Source: Glandiceps talaboti (lineage: Eukaryota; Hemichordata; Enteropneusta; Spengelidae). Taken from it: a stretch of 64,000 bases of DNA. The translations under genes and the position numbers were made by a program. The DNA lies in the NCBI RefSeq assembly GCF_964340395.1, contig NC_135556.1, positions 20,655,642 through 20,719,641 of the forward strand, read 5' to 3'. The notes below the pieces were generated by a model that was given only the letters and a program-made list of their open reading frames with translations, did no database searches and was not told where the DNA came from. Of this stretch, positions 1 to 12,509 are shown piece after piece (the stretch's first letter is position 1; every line of letters starts with the position of its first letter).

Positions 1-1139
1 CAGCAATTAGGCTATAGCATGAAGAGTGCAAGCTTCAAGTTCCCGTACAATTTGGTACAAACAAACATTCATGATACCAGGGCGCATGTGTCTCATGAAG
101 CTTATTTGTACAATTTTTAGTTTTAGTGATTCATTTACTTAATGAATGATTTTCAATAATTAGTCTATATTTTAAAAATGCACACTTCAAATTTATGATA
201 ATGTGGTACACATACTTCAAATATAACTAACTATTTGCCAATTAAGGGGTAAATCATGTCTGATAGCTATAGCATGGTAGTACACAATGTAGAATCTGCT
301 CAGTAAACATTCGTGTTTGTATTCATGACCAGACCTGACTTACTGTCAAACCATACGAAATACTATTGACAAACTGTCGCAATCATCAACATCGGGAATG
401 TTAAGGGTTGTCCACCTACCTATTTTATGAGACATGTGTCAAAACTGAAAGTGCGCAATTACTTGCAAGATGTTTTTAAGGGTAAGACTTAGCTTTTGGG
501 TGGGGGTATTCTTAATTTATTTGACATTTCATTAAAGCTATCATTATTGACATATCACAAGACGTGAATTAGCAGAAAGTGTTGTTCGTCAATAACATCG
601 ATATCGTAAAAACGTACATTTGTAATTGTTATACCGGAGTGAAATTGCTGTCGATTCAGTATGTTATAATTCCACAGTTGATAGATTTTTTGAATAATTT
701 TTGACAGTGCGATTCTCATCTTTCCCCCTGATGAAAGTGTCAGTAGTTTGTCAAAGAAATATATGGTCACTGATCTTGAATAGAGTCTGCTCGTCAACAA
801 ATTTTTCCCTGCATGAAAGTCTGTGGTGTGATTTTACTGAAATGTATATAGTAGTAGCAACAGCAGTTGTCTCAACGCCAATTACATTCTCAAATGAACA
901 GCTGACTGTTGTAGCCCCTTCACTTCATAAAATTAATGCGTGTTCACCGTACATTTTAAAACAGTTCAGGTTAAAATCGTTATCAAACTAGAAAAATTGA
1001 TGGGTCTATGTATGTTATAAATAAATAATCTGGTATTTCTCATTCCTGCTACGTCATCTAGATTCATGATTCTCACCTATTGGCTCAGAGTTGTACGGCC
1101 GACATAGGGGTAATCATTCGTCTTCGATGATGTAGTACT
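1..1139. other. Noncoding flank left of the duplication
   Basis: AT-rich sequence with no convincing coding exon; the short open frames have no recognisable protein features and no flanking splice signals. It lies outside the region that aligns with the right arm of the inverted duplication. It may hold upstream regulatory DNA of the transporter gene, but I see no defined promoter element. Confidence 0.6.
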
Positions 1140-1435
1140 TATTCGAAATACTGGGATATTGTATAATAGAATTTGCAGATTGGTGGTTTGCTATGGATGT
1201 TTTACAAAGCTGTTGCAGACGTATTAGCTTTATTTCAATAAGTTGTCAAGTTCTTCAATCGTGACATCACTCCCTGATTTGTTTTAATAAAGGTACCATT
1301 ACCATCTTCGACAGTTTCCGATACAGTGACGTTTTCTGTGTATTATTTTAAAATGTTGTTTCGACAACACAACCGAAGCCCCACCCCCTAAAAGATTATA
1401 ACATTGCCCTTGTCAACTTGTCAGTATCACACAAA

Positions 1436-2676
1436 ATGGCTCAGTTGCGAACACGAGAACGTCAGCATCCCAAAATGACGGTTCACGACGGTGAACCAGA
1501 TAATGCTGTATGTAAATTTCAAGGAGAAAATAAGAAGGAAGACGAAAAGGAAACAAACGATGACGCAGTGGTACTAAAACGACAGCTAAACTTGTTTTTC
1601 TGCATCACAATCATCGTCGGTATTACCATTGGATCTGGGATTTTCATTTCTCCGAAGGGCGTCCTTGTAAACACCAAATCAGTTGGAATGTCACTAGTTG
1701 TATGGGCCTCGTGTGGAATTTTGGTAATGTTCGGTGGACTAATATACGCAGAGCTTGGTACAACATTTGGAAAATCTGGTGGAGATTATGTATACATCAA
1801 CGAAGTGTTCGGGCCATTGCCAGCATTTCTGGTAGTCTGGATTTTGATTGTAATATCTACACCTGCAACGGCTTCAATTTTGTCCATTACCTTTGCAACC
1901 TATCTTACAAAACCGTTCTTTCCAGAATGTGAAACTCCAAAAACTGCGGTGACTCTCGTCGCCATAGCCTGTATAAGTAAGTAAATTACAATGTATCAAG
2001 TAGTGTGTACTAAATGAATCATTATATTCGTATAACATTTTTTTAACAAACTACGGTTCACAAACTTGACCCAAATACGCCCCTTTTCACAGTCATTCTG
2101 TGCCCGTATGTCACAGTTTGAAAGTGCCGTATATCACGAATCCACTTTGTCAGACAGAACTGCTACATTATATTTGCATCAAAAATTTCAAATGTATGCA
2201 TGCGTAGATTATATAGGACTTGTAGTAGAGTTAATGATAAAATTATACCTATTTACAATGATTTAAGGAAGATGTCAATTATAATTTTTATATTTACAGT
2301 GGTTGTTTACTTCGTGAACAGTTTGAAAGTGAAAGCAGCTGCACAAACGCAAAACATTTTTACTGTTGCCAAGGTTACTGGACTGATCATGATAATCGTT
2401 GGTGGAACAGTTCAACTTTTTAGAGGTGAGTACGTGTTTTCTAATCACACATTGTAGACGATGTGATAACTCAAATTTCTCGAGGCGAGAAAATGTTTTC
2501 TACTCTAGTTGAGTAAACTATAACAGTTGTCACATGGTAATGTGTTAAAAATATGTTCATGCGTATGTGTTTGTATTTGTGGAGGGGTGGATGTGTGTGT
2601 CTGCCTGCTTGCCCGCTTTAATGTCTGTCTGTCTGTCTGTCTGTATCCAATACAGTGCAAATTTCAGGGATGTTGC

Positions 2677-2720
<44 letters not shown>

Positions 2721-4297
2721 TGCTAAACGTGCGAAAGATATGGAAAGTTCACACATTGTAACATTTCTCCAATACAGGCAAGACGGAATACCTCAAAAAC
2801 GACTTCGAAGAAGGAACGGGGTCTGTTCTTGACATCTCCTTAGCGTTCTACTCGGCATTATTTGCATATGGAGGAATGTAGGTGTCTGTCGTGAAGAATA
2901 TAAATATTGCAGTTCATTATTTCTTTAATTATATACCTATTAGCGTACATACGGGAACACCACCCGGGCCGTAAAGAAAAGATCTATGGCAGTCAATCCA
3001 TCCATGGATCTGTCCATGGACAACCATACCAACAAAGCATGGTCATGCATGTCAATCACAATAGTGCACATATGGACGTTGCAAGGCCTTGAACTGTATG
3101 GCGAAATGGATATGTTTGTCCTAAAAAGTACATAGTTTGCCCCTTACCCGCGTAAGTTTAGTACATAAAAACACAATTTAAGTGTCTACTCAAACATTAT
3201 AAATGGTAAGCTTTCTCATGATACCTTGGTCTTTGTCCCTGTCCATCATGTTGAAGGTCAACTAACCGAAATTTGTCTTTCGACCGTAGCTCAGTAAGTT
3301 TAATACACAGCGTGTGTGATCCCATATTATCAGAGGTAAATAGTATTGTGCTTGGGTGATCAATTCACATCACCTGCTCATATGAATTTGTAAGATCACA
3401 TTTTAAACACCTATTAACAATACATTCGTGCTGAGGAATATGTTGTCGAAAGAAGAAGATATTGTTCACGTAAAATTTAATCATTTACATGTAAAATCAT
3501 TGAAGTCAAAATAACTACTGTAGAATGTAGCCATATCGATCGTGCCTACTACCAATACACATATACGTAGATTGTTTTGTTCCTAATTAAATCAATCGAA
3601 TCCATGATCATTGCATTATTTTACAATCTGCCTCTTTCAAATATATATATATATATAGGAATAACATGAACATGTTAACTGAAGAAATAAAGAATCCAAA
3701 TAGAAACTTTCCGATTGCTGTTGTTGTTGCTGAGATTACTATCACATTAATATATGTGTCAACCAACATAGCTTATTTAACTGTAATGTCTGGTGATGAA
3801 CTCCTAGCATCGGATGCTGTAGCTCTGGTAAGTCAAAACGGTCAATTTTAAAGATTACATTTCCGATGTATTTCTGTCACACCTCATTCTGTCGAGAATG
3901 GCAGCTCCACTTTGCCTAAACACCTTTAATATAGACAACAGACACTTAAATCATCCCTACCAGTCCATGTATGTAATAATGTAATGTAATGTAATGTAAT
4001 GTAATGTAACGTAACGTAATGTTATATAATGTAATGTAACGTAACGTAATGTTATATAATGTATGTATGTATGTATGTATGTATGTATGTATGTATGTAT
4101 GTATGTATGTATGTATGTATGAATGTATGTATGTGTGTGTGTATGTATGTATGTATGTATGTATGTATGTGTGTGTGTATGTATGTATGTATGTATGTAT
4201 GTATGTATGTATGTATGTATGTGTGTGTATGTATGTATGTATGTATGTATGTGTGTGTGCATGTATGTATGTATGTATGTATGTATGTATGTATGTA

Positions 4298-4328
<31 letters not shown>

Positions 4329-4351
4329 ATGTATGTATGTATGTATGTATG

Positions 4352-4417
<66 letters not shown>

Positions 4418-6961
4418 TGTGTGTATGTTTATGTGTAATTATTCTTTATTTTCCAGACATTTGCAGAGAAGATTTTGGGTTCGTTTTCCTGGATAATTCC
4501 TGTCATTGTCGCTAGTTCTATATATGGCTCACTCAATGGAGGAACTCTGTCAAGTGCAAGGTATCAATATTCAGTATGCAGTATAATCATATATATGTGT
4601 CAATAGTTTTGATATGCATTAATAGAAAACTTCTATATATTTACAATATACACTGACATTTTGCAGTTGCTATGGGTTCTGTCTTTATTGCTGGGAGTGG
4701 AGTTATTTCTCAAACGTCATTCACTTACCTACACATCCTTGTTGTCATCTGTAAACCATAATTTTAATATTGCTATGGGCCAGGTCTGATCTTGTTCGCA
4801 TTCATTTTTTGGAATTTGACTACCCAATAGTAATGTTATCTTTGCAAAAGACACCTAGCTGTTACTAAGGACAAGGTTAACGTTGTAATTGCTCGGAACG
4901 ATTGTGTCATAATGTCTTGTACCGTGTACCATATGCGGCTGGACACCATGCATCAACATTCCAACAAATTTCAACCGAGTTTGAGATTTCACTTTTTGGT
5001 CACATTTTGGACATACACTTTGCATGTCGTCTTGTGTTGAGCAATTGTTAGTTTAATCAATGCATTTTGTTCCGATCCCCACCCTATAGTTTTATGAGCT
5101 GAAAAATGCAAAAAAACAACAACAAAAAAACAACACCTTTTTCTCTTTACGTCTAGACTTTGCTTTGTTTGTGCTCGTGATGGATATTTCCCAGACATCT
5201 TATCCATGATTCATATTAAATACAAGACACCGCTACCGTCACTATTAGCGATAGAAATCCTTTCTGTGGTAAGTCATTTTCGATTTAACTTCGTCTTTTG
5301 ATGTACATCAGAACAAACAAATGATGTGTTTCATATACGAAGAGGTTAGTATCATACGGCCTATCTCCATTTTTGTGATTTTTTTTTCACTTTTAACAAT
5401 CCTAATTGCATTCATTGGTTTCTTGTCTCAGGAAGGCCAACCTTTATTCCGAAAGGTAAAGAGGTAAACCTGTGAAATAAAGTTGACTAGAGTGAAAAGG
5501 GCCTAGCGCCTAGTGACAAAAGTGTTTCTTTTTGTTATCTTTTTAAAAATGACACATTTGTTAAAAGCTGCAATGACATTTTCTGGGTTTGCTGTTTCCT
5601 CTCCAATCTCAAACAATAATTCCTGCGTTCAGACAGATAAGGCGGGAAATAGTTTTGCTTAATAAATCAAACATATTGTCATTTTGGCCTTTTAGCCTTT
5701 TTCAAAAAAAAATAGCATTTTTGTTGTTAGATTTTTGTATGGGATTTATAATTAGGGTTGGGCCTAAAAAATAATTGTGTCGTTCCGCTTACTCGACCAC
5801 ACCTAGCTTTTCACTGCTGACCTTAAACCTTTTTTTACGTATTCGACAAAAAAATAATAAAATCGCAAAAACTGTGAAGTCTCACGAGAAATAGTGGATG
5901 CTGAAACTGGCATCAACTTAAAAAGACAATATAAACCTGTTCTTCCAATCTGTAATGGCTGTACTTGTCATAGGAAGAAATAAACAACACAGAGACCATT
6001 TGGAAAACAATGGAAAGCCTGAACTTGACACTCACATAGAAAAATATATAATAACATAAAATAAAAAATCTACCTACCCCAATTATTCTAAATTTGAGCG
6101 TAATCGGAACCACACAATATTTTATTAGGCCTTAATACCCATGCCATATTATACATCAGATATCCTACTGTGGCAGAAATAATTTGAATCTGATATAATA
6201 GATATTCTTTGTTTGCTTTGCCATTTCAGTTTGTAGTGATTGTTTCCTCATTTGCTGGAGACACTATCTATCAATTATTGAATTTTACCTCTATTTCAAG
6301 TTGGTTGATTCCATGTGGATCTACCGCTTCACTTATATACCTACGATGGAAGCGACCAGACATTCCTCGACCGTTTAAGGTAGATTTTTCTTCCCTGTTT
6401 TCTTGGATCATGTGACACAGACAATGTCAACATATATACCGTCGCTCCCTTTATACCTCCATGGTCGGAGGGAGGGGGAGGGGTCCAATTGCCTTGATTG
6501 TTTTTCAGCAAAAAATTTACAAACGTAAATATATTTATTTTTCGTGGAAGTAATGGGTCCGCTACTCGCATGGTGTGCAAAACTCACAAGACAGGGCAGA
6601 GGATTAATTACATTACAATATTTCGATAACAATATATCAATATAATTATAATATATCTGTTGTGGTTTTACTTCAAGGTTCCTATAATCATACCCGTGAT
6701 ATTCTTTATATGGGTAATGTTCCTGGAAGTAACTGGAGTAATCGCGGCACCTGTTGAAGGAGGAATTGGTATAGCAATTATACTAAGTGGTGTACCAGTA
6801 TACTACTTTGGAAAGTGGAAAAACAAACCCAGATCTTTTATGAACTTTACAGGTGGGAGTCAATGTATTATTATACCAAAACTATTAAGTTATGGTTTTC
6901 AACTACAATGACTGCGGATGATTCAACATAATATTCAGCAATGCCCTACGTTTTACATACA

Positions 6962-6992
<31 letters not shown>

Positions 6993-7007
6993 CATACATA
7001 CATACAT

Positions 7008-7080
<73 letters not shown>

Positions 7081-7419
7081 TACATACATACATACATACA
7101 TACATACATACATACATACATACATACACATACATACATACATACATACATACATACATACATACATACATACATACATACATACATACATACATACATA
7201 CATACATGATTATTATATTAGGATATGCTTCAGTATTAAGAATTTAGCCAATCCTTGAGAATATTAGAACGGTCCATTACTTTTTATCATTTTGAAGTCA
7301 CCACACATTTGGCATACTACTTGTATATAACACAACTCTTTTATTTTCAAACAGGTAAAGTCTCAAGATTTCTACAGAGATATCTACTTGTGGTGAAACA
7401 AGAAAAAGAAACTTTCTAA
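1436..7419 (+). CDS. SLC7-family light-chain amino acid transporter, copy A (9 exons, complete)
   Basis: Coding exons: 1436-1976, 2300-2425, 2778-2877, 3659-3827, 4457-4560, 5157-5268, 6230-6379, 6678-6852, 7355-7419. All junctions are GT/AG and in phase, giving 513 residues, close to the roughly 490-530 usual for this family. The ATG at 1436 is the first in frame and is also present in copy B. Visible features are a charged cytosolic N-tail (1-49), TM1 with the GSGIF substrate motif (66-70), and Cys165 in the TM3-TM4 loop (FFPECETP). That Cys is the one which in SLC7 light chains forms a disulfide with an SLC3 glycoprotein. The LTEEI.NP.RN motif of TM6-TM7 and a short cytosolic C-tail (RFLQRYLLV) resemble b0,+AT and xCT. 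By family this is a 12-TM APC-fold exchanger of neutral, cationic or cystine-type amino acids at the plasma membrane. The exact substrate and orthology (SLC7A9, A10, A11 or A13-like) cannot be told. Confidence 0.9.
2671..2717. repeat. (TTG)n microsatellite in intron 2 of copy A
   Basis: Uninterrupted TTG triplets in the transporter intron. The matching (CAA)n tract in copy B is at about 16700-16747, so the array predates the duplication. Confidence 0.9.
3977..4437. repeat. (GTAAT)n / (GTAT)n / (TG)n compound microsatellite
   Basis: Pentamers GTAAT/GTAAC pass into a long GTAT tetramer tract and then a TG tract, ending just before the exon-5 acceptor (TTCCAG at 4451-4456). It lies in intron 4 of copy A. 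The homologous intron of copy B carries CATA and CAGA units instead, so the tract has been remodelled since duplication. Its Met-Tyr-Val-Cys open frames are an artefact of the repeat. Confidence 0.95.
5748..5925. repeat. Dispersed repeat unit, intron 6 of copy A
   Basis: Contains AGGGTTGGGCC followed by a stretch (about 5788-5905) resembling 8920-9030 in the loop (shared GTGAAGTCTC and GAAATAGTGGATG) and, more weakly, 38584-38700. It is also kept in copy B (about 13700-13850). It looks like a short nonautonomous interspersed repeat with no coding capacity; the family is not identified. Confidence 0.55.
6957..7206. repeat. (CATA)n / (CACA)n microsatellite
   Basis: About 250 bases of CATA tetramers broken by CA runs, in the last intron of copy A. 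The equivalent place in copy B (12476-12540) holds a much shorter (GTAT)n tract, so the array length differs strongly between the arms. Confidence 0.95.
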
Positions 7420-7616
7420 CGCAAACTGAACAAAAAACGTCGAAAACTACTGTCTGGTAATTTAATGATAAGTTACTCAAGAAAACGTTTGATACAGAAA
7501 CAAACATTAGCTATGTATACAGTTAAAAATATTATATTTCATACAATTCTCGCTTGCATTATGCCTTTTATAATGGACAAATATTACATTTTAACACATT
7601 GCTCCTTTTGTTCTTG

Positions 7617-7622
7617 AATAAA
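7617..7622 (+). terminator. AATAAA poly(A) signal, copy A
   Basis: Canonical AATAAA about 200 bases after the transporter stop codon and within the aligned 3' UTR. The mirror signal on the - strand in copy B is at 12074-12079. Confidence 0.6.
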
Positions 7623-7659
7623 ATTTTACTTCGTAACGTTTTCTATTTTCACATACTAT

Positions 7660-8217
7660 ACAGTCTTGGTTTTTAACGAGTAGCTGTTTATTCCGACGAG
7701 ATATTGTAGCAGTCACGTATATTTTCATGTTGTTAGTGTTGTGAAATTCTAGTGACTAGACTAGATTAGTACGTGTATATGTGCACATATTCTCTAGTCT
7801 TTCTCTCTCTCTTTTCAGAAATTTTCGATATGGGTAAATAAAGGTTCAATATTCAATGATGGATTTGGCAAATGTTTCTGTTTGCTTGGTATTTCTGTGT
7901 AAAAGTTTGCCAAATACTCCTTGAATGAAACAAAGAGTTTGGTAATGTCGAGCTATATCTTGTTAACAATCACGTTATATAATCGTCATTTGTCATTTGA
8001 GTTCACGAAAAGAAGTTATAGTTACCATGGTTACCAAAATTACCAAATTATGTCAATTTTGTGCTACAATTAGCCAAAAGCATAAGACAGTTTTAAGAAT
8101 ATTAATGTCCTTGCTCATGCCATTTGTGAGTAAGTAACATCCATAGCATTGTCACACTTGATATATAACTGGATTGCTGTTTCCATGGAAATATAAATAA
8201 ACAAATGACATGTTTGG

Positions 8218-8316
<99 letters not shown>

Positions 8317-8600
8317 CCAGACAATAGTATTTAATGGTTTTAATAATATCAGCTAAGGTAATTTGTTATACTAAGTTCAAAAACCGTAGTCCTTTCATTA
8401 ACATCAATTGCCATGGTAACCGAAATTACTACGTTGATTTTTGGAAAATTAGCCATTATAGCACATGGAAAAATAGTGTATAGGCAATAAATGTCCTTGC
8501 TTCAGTTGCATTTTTAAATCACTAACATCCTTAGAAAAAAATAGGAAAAAAAGCTTTTCCATGGCAACATAAATTAGGTTCAAAAATGCCACGTTCGGTA
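7660..8600. repeat. Tandem pair of diverged repeat units around a (TA)n array
   Basis: Two related segments, about 7995-8215 and 8385-8580, share in the same order a CCATGG.AAC-type motif, AATTAGCC, TGTCCTTGCT and a CATGG.AA.ATAAA end. They lie on each side of an uninterrupted (TA)n tract at 8220-8314. No coding potential. The recurring CCATGGTAAC/CATGGCAAC motif also appears in 21600-22050 and, as CATAGCAAC, near 29430-29455, so a dispersed family is likely. Confidence 0.6.
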
Positions 8601-8919
8601 GCCTCTGACAACAACATAAGTGCTATAGCATTTGATATCAAGGTGTAGGATTTTTGGCAAAACAAAACTGTTGTAGGCTAATTTTTTTTTTTTTGACAAA
8701 CTCAAGACAAAAAAAATGCATGGTAAAGGCCACAAAATTGTGAGGCAAGTGTGGCTAAATATAGACGTCTTCACGGCGACAGTAGGGACGTTTAGGGAGC
8801 CCTCCACGACACTCTCAGGAGAGGGAACCAGAGTATAACGAATTCTCGATACCTGAAATAGAATATTACTACCTTGGCGCATCATAAGGCCTAAAGAAAA
8901 TGTTTGGTTCTGGTTATCC

Positions 8920-9030
8920 AACCCTACCTAGTTTTGTCACTGCCGACCCTAAACTTTTTTATGCAGTCGAGAAAAATAAAAAAAATCGCGAAAATTGTGA
9001 AGTCTCGCAAGAAATAGTGGATGAGAAAAC
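8920..9030. repeat. Dispersed repeat unit, second copy
   Basis: Matches the intronic unit at about 5788-5905 (ACCTAG, CACTGC.GACC.TAAAC, GTGAAGTCTC, GAAATAGTGGATG). It directly precedes the GC-rich palindrome island and may be part of the same larger insertion. Confidence 0.55.
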
Positions 9031-9039
9031 TGACGTAAA

Positions 9040-9425
9040 TTTCCCACAAGTGTAACTCTAGGTGTACTCCCGAGTACCTTCGCTGTTACTCGCTTCTCTG
9101 GGACAACGATATACCTAGATTTTTCAGAAGTACACTCTGCCGAGTTACTCAGTGTAGAGAGTTACATCGGCAGTACACTCCGTTCCGTAACTGAGAGTTG
9201 GAGTTACGGAGCGTAACTCTCCGCTCTGTTACTGCGTGTAGGCGTAATTAACTCTCCCTTAGTGTAATACATCGAAGTATGTACACTCGCGTTACATCGT
9301 CAAGGTCAAGCGATGTACCTGCAGAAGAGGCATGCAACAGACCATCAGTGTATAGTTCTTCACCGTTGTACCATCAGCAGAGAAGCCGTTGTTACGCTAG
9401 CGTAACTCACCTCCAGCAGTACGTC
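9040..9425. other. GC-rich island of GAGTTAC/GTAACTC palindromes
   Basis: Roughly 385 bases distinctly richer in G+C and CpG than the surroundings. GTTAC or GTAAC occurs about ten times, in both orientations. Clear dyads include GAGTTACG-GAG-CGTAACTC at 9201-9219, CCGTAAC...GTTACGG at 9185-9209, and a perfect 16-bp palindrome GTTACGCTAGCGTAAC at 9391-9406. No open frame explains it. It could be a subterminal repeat zone of a transposon, a protein-binding array or a satellite fragment; function unknown. Confidence 0.7.
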
Positions 9426-9669
9426 CCCGGAGTATGTCGACACACGAGTTAATATTTGAGTGATCGAGTGTTGAGATTTTATAGAGGAAGTGGGTCCAGG
9501 TAGAGTTTGGGTTGACAATTTTGACAATCACAGGCGGATTCATGATATTTTAGATTAATATCAAACCATACACATTTGTAAAGCCCTGTAAAGTATCGTC
9601 TTCTTGAAATACCTTAGTTTTACTATAATAATTTCATATTATCTACATTTTAACCTATAAAGACATCAC

Positions 9670-9791
<122 letters not shown>

Positions 9792-9984
9792 CAACTTAGG
9801 TACTATCTGGGTTGATAAAATAAACATCTTGGTAACCTATTCAACTTTGACGGTCTTGAAAAAGCCCCACCTGACTTTCAAGTTGTTTTTTTTCCGGGGA
9901 TTTCTCTTTTCTAACTATTACCATCGAAGTTATAATCATACAATACTATACAGCCATTTTCGACATTTTCTTGTTCATTTTGTC

Positions 9985-10049
9985 TTAGAAAGTTTCTTTT
10001 CCTTGTCTGGCGACAAGTAGATATCGCTGTAGAAATCTACAGACTGCAC
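9985..10049 (-). CDS. Extra copy of transporter terminal exon (loop copy 1)
   Basis: Read on the - strand, a CAAACAG acceptor precedes a 65-nt segment, exactly the length of transporter exon 9. In the same phase 1 it encodes a tail with the RFLQRYLLV core and ends KETF-stop like the real exon. The frame is intact despite many substitutions against copies A and B. No other transporter exon lies beside it. It sits downstream of copy B in copy B's own orientation, so it could serve as an alternative last exon joined to exon 8 (12641-12815), or be the remnant of a third gene copy. Transcription is unproven. Confidence 0.6.
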
Positions 10050-10611
10050 CTGTTTGATAAACAGAAAACATTATGAAAAGAAATCTAGTCCACACATAAT
10101 ATAATAAACAAATAAACATATGAAAATATTATAAGAAACACATAGAGGGACTACACAATAACAAAAACACGAATAACGTTAACCCCGCCCCAAATAGCAA
10201 GTCTTTCACGTATTCGACACATGTCATGTGTATAAAGACCTAAGGACAACCTTGAACATATCTGATGATGTCATTTGGGGTCAAGTCACTTATTTATGAT
10301 CTGTAATATACGGCAAACGTGTTCTTAACAATTACATTGCAATATAAAATTATTGAAAGAGAGTATGTATATATGTGCAGACTGTCAGTCATTGAGTTGA
10401 TATTTGTCTGTTGATGTGTACAGTTTTGAGATTGTACGGATTATAGTCTGTCAAACTGACGGCAGGTTATAGACAGTTGCTAGATATCTACAAGTAGTTT
10501 GTTTATAGAAGTGATATTAAATACACATGCTAGATAAGTAGTGACACAACGAGACAGTCACATAAAACACCCAGTCAATAAAACACCCAGTCAACAAACA
10601 TACACAATTAA

Positions 10612-10742
10612 CATACATACATACATACATACATACATACATACATACATACATACATACATACATACATGCATACATACATGCATACATGCATGCATGC
10701 ATGCATGCATGCAAACAAGCAAGCAAGCAAGCAAGCAAGCAA
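10612..10742. repeat. (CATA)n / (CATG)n / (CAAG)n microsatellite
   Basis: Tetramer array whose unit drifts from CATA to CATG to CAAG along its length; no coding meaning. Confidence 0.95.
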
Positions 10743-11617
10743 AGAAAGGTCTATCTGGAAAGAAGATAATACATGAGTTGGCATTTGTTTCAAACAGTAC
10801 GTCAGCAGCCACGCTAACTTGAGTCGGTGTATGATGTTGATGCATGTAATCAGGGTCCAAGTTCAGAATTTCTCTGTTACTGTGTTAGGATGCCAACAAT
10901 ACGCTACAGCCTAGTCTCAGGTTCTGTCAGTCAGGATTATGTGCAGTTTAGAGTTCATGGATAGTTGACACCATTCCTTGTATAGCAGACTTGTTTACAT
11001 TGTAAGCCATTTGGAAGCCAAGTAGATTAGGTTAGATATAATTTTATTACAACCGTACAGAAAATTGACAATTCTATTTGGGTATAAATGAACACTATCA
11101 CAATGAAATGTGACCATTCACTACTATAGTACTAACTGATTACATCTAACGTAAAAAAAAAACCCTCAGCCATCTGATAGGTATAGCATGATAATTCACT
11201 ACTATTACTAGCTGATTTACATATAAGGTAAACGACAAAAACAACCTTATAATATAGATCAAACTGACGTTCAATGAATCCTTTTATTTAATTTATAACC
11301 ATATCAACACCTTGTGACACAAATAAACGAGTTACAAAAACAAGAGAATGTATTGGAGGCAATTGTTCTACTTTTCTTGGTATCACTATGCGAAGGTTTT
11401 CCAAATTCCGTAGGGAAAACAACACTATAGAAGGATTTATTTCGGAGTTCCGCATCAGGCTTTCGATAACATTATTTTTGTACTGCAATGTGTTATGATT
11501 TGGCATTGGATACTGGCACGGTTGGATAATTGATATGCCTTTCTTAATAAGATGGTACATAATAGTGACGCATATGTTTATTTGTTTGTTTATGTTCTGG
11601 AGTAACTTATCATACAA

Positions 11618-11670
11618 CTACCTACAACTACCTACGAGAAGATATTTCTGTAAAAATCTTCCGATTTTAT
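11618..11670 (-). pseudogene. Extra copy of transporter terminal exon (loop copy 2, altered end)
   Basis: On the - strand a TTTCAAACAG acceptor leads into a phase-1 segment encoding a tail with the core RFLQKYLLV, clearly related to transporter exon 9. It then diverges and stops early at 11618-11620. The 3' flank still resembles the transporter 3' UTR (TGATAAGTTACTC near 11600-11613), so a larger block than the exon was copied. It could still be spliced as an alternative end, but the loss of the usual C-terminus makes a relic more likely. Confidence 0.55.
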
Positions 11671-11796
11671 CTGTTTGAAAATAAGAAAAAAGATATAAGA
11701 ACGTTATATGCTATATCAGCATTATGTCCAATTTATGATGATTTCAGTGTGATAACAGTGATGGATCCTCTAGATATATATAAAGAGAAGTATTGT

Positions 11797-11945
11797 ACGT
11801 ACGTACGTATGTATGTATGTATGTATGTATGTATGTATGTATGTATGTATGTATGTATGTATGTGTGTATGTATGTGTGTATGTGTGTGTATATATGTGT
11901 GTATGTGTATGTATGTATGTATGTATGTATATATGTATGTATGTA

Positions 11946-11985
<40 letters not shown>

Positions 11986-11990
11986 ACGAA
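11797..11990. repeat. (GTAC)n / (GTAT)n / (TA)n / (TG)n microsatellite
   Basis: Compound tetra- and dinucleotide array at the inner edge of the right arm. Confidence 0.95.
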
Positions 11991-12073
11991 CTTATGTACG
12001 TAAATATATGTTGGTCTCTGTGATTGATCACTTGATTGAATATGTGAAAATAGAAAACGTTACGAAATAAAAT

Positions 12074-12079
12074 TTTATT
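12074..12079 (-). terminator. AATAAA poly(A) signal, copy B
   Basis: TTTATT on the + strand, the mirror of the copy A signal at 7617-7622, about 200 bases after the copy B stop codon. Confidence 0.55.
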
Positions 12080-12475
12080 CAACAAAAATGGAGCAATGTG
12101 TTAAAATGTAATATCTTTCCATTATAAAAGGCATAATGCAAACGAGAATTGTATGAAATATAATATTTGAACTGTATACATAGCTAATGTTTGTTTCTGT
12201 ATCAAACGTTTTCTTGAGTAACTTATCATTAAACTACCAGACAGTAATTTTCGAATTTTGTTTTGTTCAGTTTGCGTTAGAAAGTTTCTTTTTCTTGTTT
12301 CACCACAAGTAGATATCTCTGTAGAAATCTTGAGACTTTACCTGTTTGAAAATAAAAGAGTTGTGTTATATACAAGTAGTATGCCGAATGATAAAAAATA
12401 ACAGACCGTTCTAATATTCTCAAGGATTGGCTAAAGTCTTAATACTGAAGTATATCCTAATATAATAATCATGTA

Positions 12476-12509
12476 TATATGTATGTATGTATGTATTTAT
12501 GTATGTATG

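Larger units (their letters stand above)
1140..7655 (+). repeat. Left arm of large inverted segmental duplication
   Basis: This block aligns, in reverse complement, with about 12040-18420. The match covers all nine transporter exons, the introns, part of the upstream flank (the shared stretch around TTTGCTATGGA near 1198) and the 3' UTR out to the AATAAA at 7617-7622. Exon lengths 2 to 9 are identical in both arms. The arms differ by substitutions, small indels and very different microsatellite tracts. Because introns are shared, this is a DNA-level duplication and not a retrocopy. Outer and inner borders are estimated by eye to within some tens of bases. Confidence 0.93.

Noticed and set aside
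4049-4515. Open frames of 100-145 codons made of Met-Tyr-Val-Cys repeats (also at 6903-7258, 10517-10860, 11744-12085, 15064-15479)
   Set aside because: They are translations of GTAT/CATA tetramer microsatellites in all frames and both strands, with no start context or splice logic.
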